The translations under genes and the position numbers were made by a program. From NCBI GenBank assembly GCA_035582835.1, contig JAYKAV010001842.1, positions 186,001 through 250,000 of the forward strand: a stretch of 64,000 nucleotides of DNA, in the 5' to 3' direction. Shown here piece by piece: positions 63,461 through 64,000 of this stretch. Below the pieces are notes generated by a model that saw only the letters and a list, made by a program, of their open reading frames with translations, did no database searches and was not told where the DNA came from. This stretch comes from Phoebastria nigripes. Taxonomy: Eukaryota; Chordata; Aves; Procellariiformes; Diomedeidae. The stretch's first letter is position 1, and the number at the start of each line of letters is the position of its first letter.

Positions 63461-64000
63461 TTTTGAGCTACCTGCAGATGACTTGCATGCTCTACCCTGG
63501 GCTTTCAGTTGCTATAACCTGGCAGGTTTGTATTTCCACCTAGGTCATGGTGTGTGTTTTTCTAGCTGTGCATAACCTTTCTTCCCAGCAGGCTTCCCAA
63601 AGAAAGCACTGATGACTCATGGAGGACAAAATTATGCAGAGCTCCTGGAGTCAGCATCCCTTGTATTGGCAGAGGGAGTTTTTAAAATGAAGATGAATCA
63701 GCTGTGTCAGACTTTCCTGGGAGTTAACTCTTGGCCCCTCTTCCATGCAAACAGCCCTGGCTGGTATTTACGCTGAAAGAGTTACAGCCAGGCAGCGACC
63801 GCAGCCCTGCGGGAGGCAAAGCGACGGGCATCAGGTAGGCAGGTTTGGGTACCAGCCCTCGCCGTCTCTCCTCCTTTCCCTGGAGCATCTCAGCAAGCAG
63901 GCGTGAGGGGGTTAAGGCGAGCGGCTCTCTGCTGCCTGGCTGAGTTAGCACTTCATGTGCCTCCGGGAGAGCTCCCGGGAACCGCCGCTGCACCAGGGCA

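Larger units (their letters stand above)
53216..64000. other. Non-coding region downstream of PRDM2; no gene recognised
   Basis: No open frame here has recognisable similarity or a convincing exon context. The stretch holds an AT-rich simple repeat (54735-54785), T tracts near 56435-56447, 58790-58812 and 59769-59782, an N at 58161, a MIR-like SINE (about 63325-63460), blocks that look like possible conserved non-coding sequence (59930-60140, 60300-60560), and a GC/CpG rise after about 63,780. In mammals the next gene on this side is KAZN; I see no exon of it here. Confidence 0.6.

Noticed and set aside
1..64000. Bacterial-type systems, CRISPR arrays, or endogenous viral genes
   Set aside because: No spaced direct-repeat arrays, operon-like gene packing, or reverse transcriptase/gag/envelope-like frames were seen. 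The window is a vertebrate gene with introns.

Overview
The window is vertebrate genomic DNA. It has widely spaced exons with GT-AG borders, AT-rich introns, one CpG island, long homopolymer tracts and old MIR-like SINEs. The organism is most likely a bird or another sauropsid. The introns are short for this gene, the protein is close to but clearly different from the human one, and I saw no mammalian Alu or L1 sequence. I also found no clear CR1 element, so the bird call is an inference. Thirteen or so isolated N bases mark it as an unfinished assembly.

Positions 1 to about 53,200 are one gene on the + strand, PRDM2 (RIZ). It encodes the Rb-interacting zinc-finger protein and PR/SET-domain methyltransferase. 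The 5' end of the gene lies outside the window. Seven coding segments were placed by translation and splice sites: 1-24, 3606-3758, 9982-10108, 32488-32598, 34062-38433, and two alternative last exons, 40496-40508 (tail RNLL) and 52043-52151 (tail SY..LR.ASRC...FFKE). Splice phases agree through the whole chain. The first three segments encode most of the PR domain. The fourth carries the lysine-rich linker and the conserved Met that starts the PR-less product RIZ2. The 4.4-kb exon carries an acidic tract, a canonical LxCxE Rb-binding motif, eight zinc fingers, a PLDLS motif and Pro/Ser-rich regions.

Regulation visible in the sequence: a CpG island (about 9655-10640) covers the third PR exon. 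It has a GC box, a CCAAT-type box and an E2F-like site just upstream of that exon, which makes it a candidate internal promoter for RIZ2-type transcripts. A well-formed 59-nt candidate alternative exon (28955-29013) would shift the frame downstream of the PR domain. The two last exons use separate 3' UTRs.

From about 53,200 to 64,000 I see no coding exon. The stretch holds simple repeats, a MIR-like SINE, several blocks of non-repetitive sequence that look like possible conserved non-coding DNA, and a rise in GC/CpG at the right edge. I found no undescribed multi-gene system. The notable points are isoform structure, the internal promoter, lineage-specific changes at functional residues (R at the human C106 position, LxCxE instead of IxCxE), and a few odd repeat structures.
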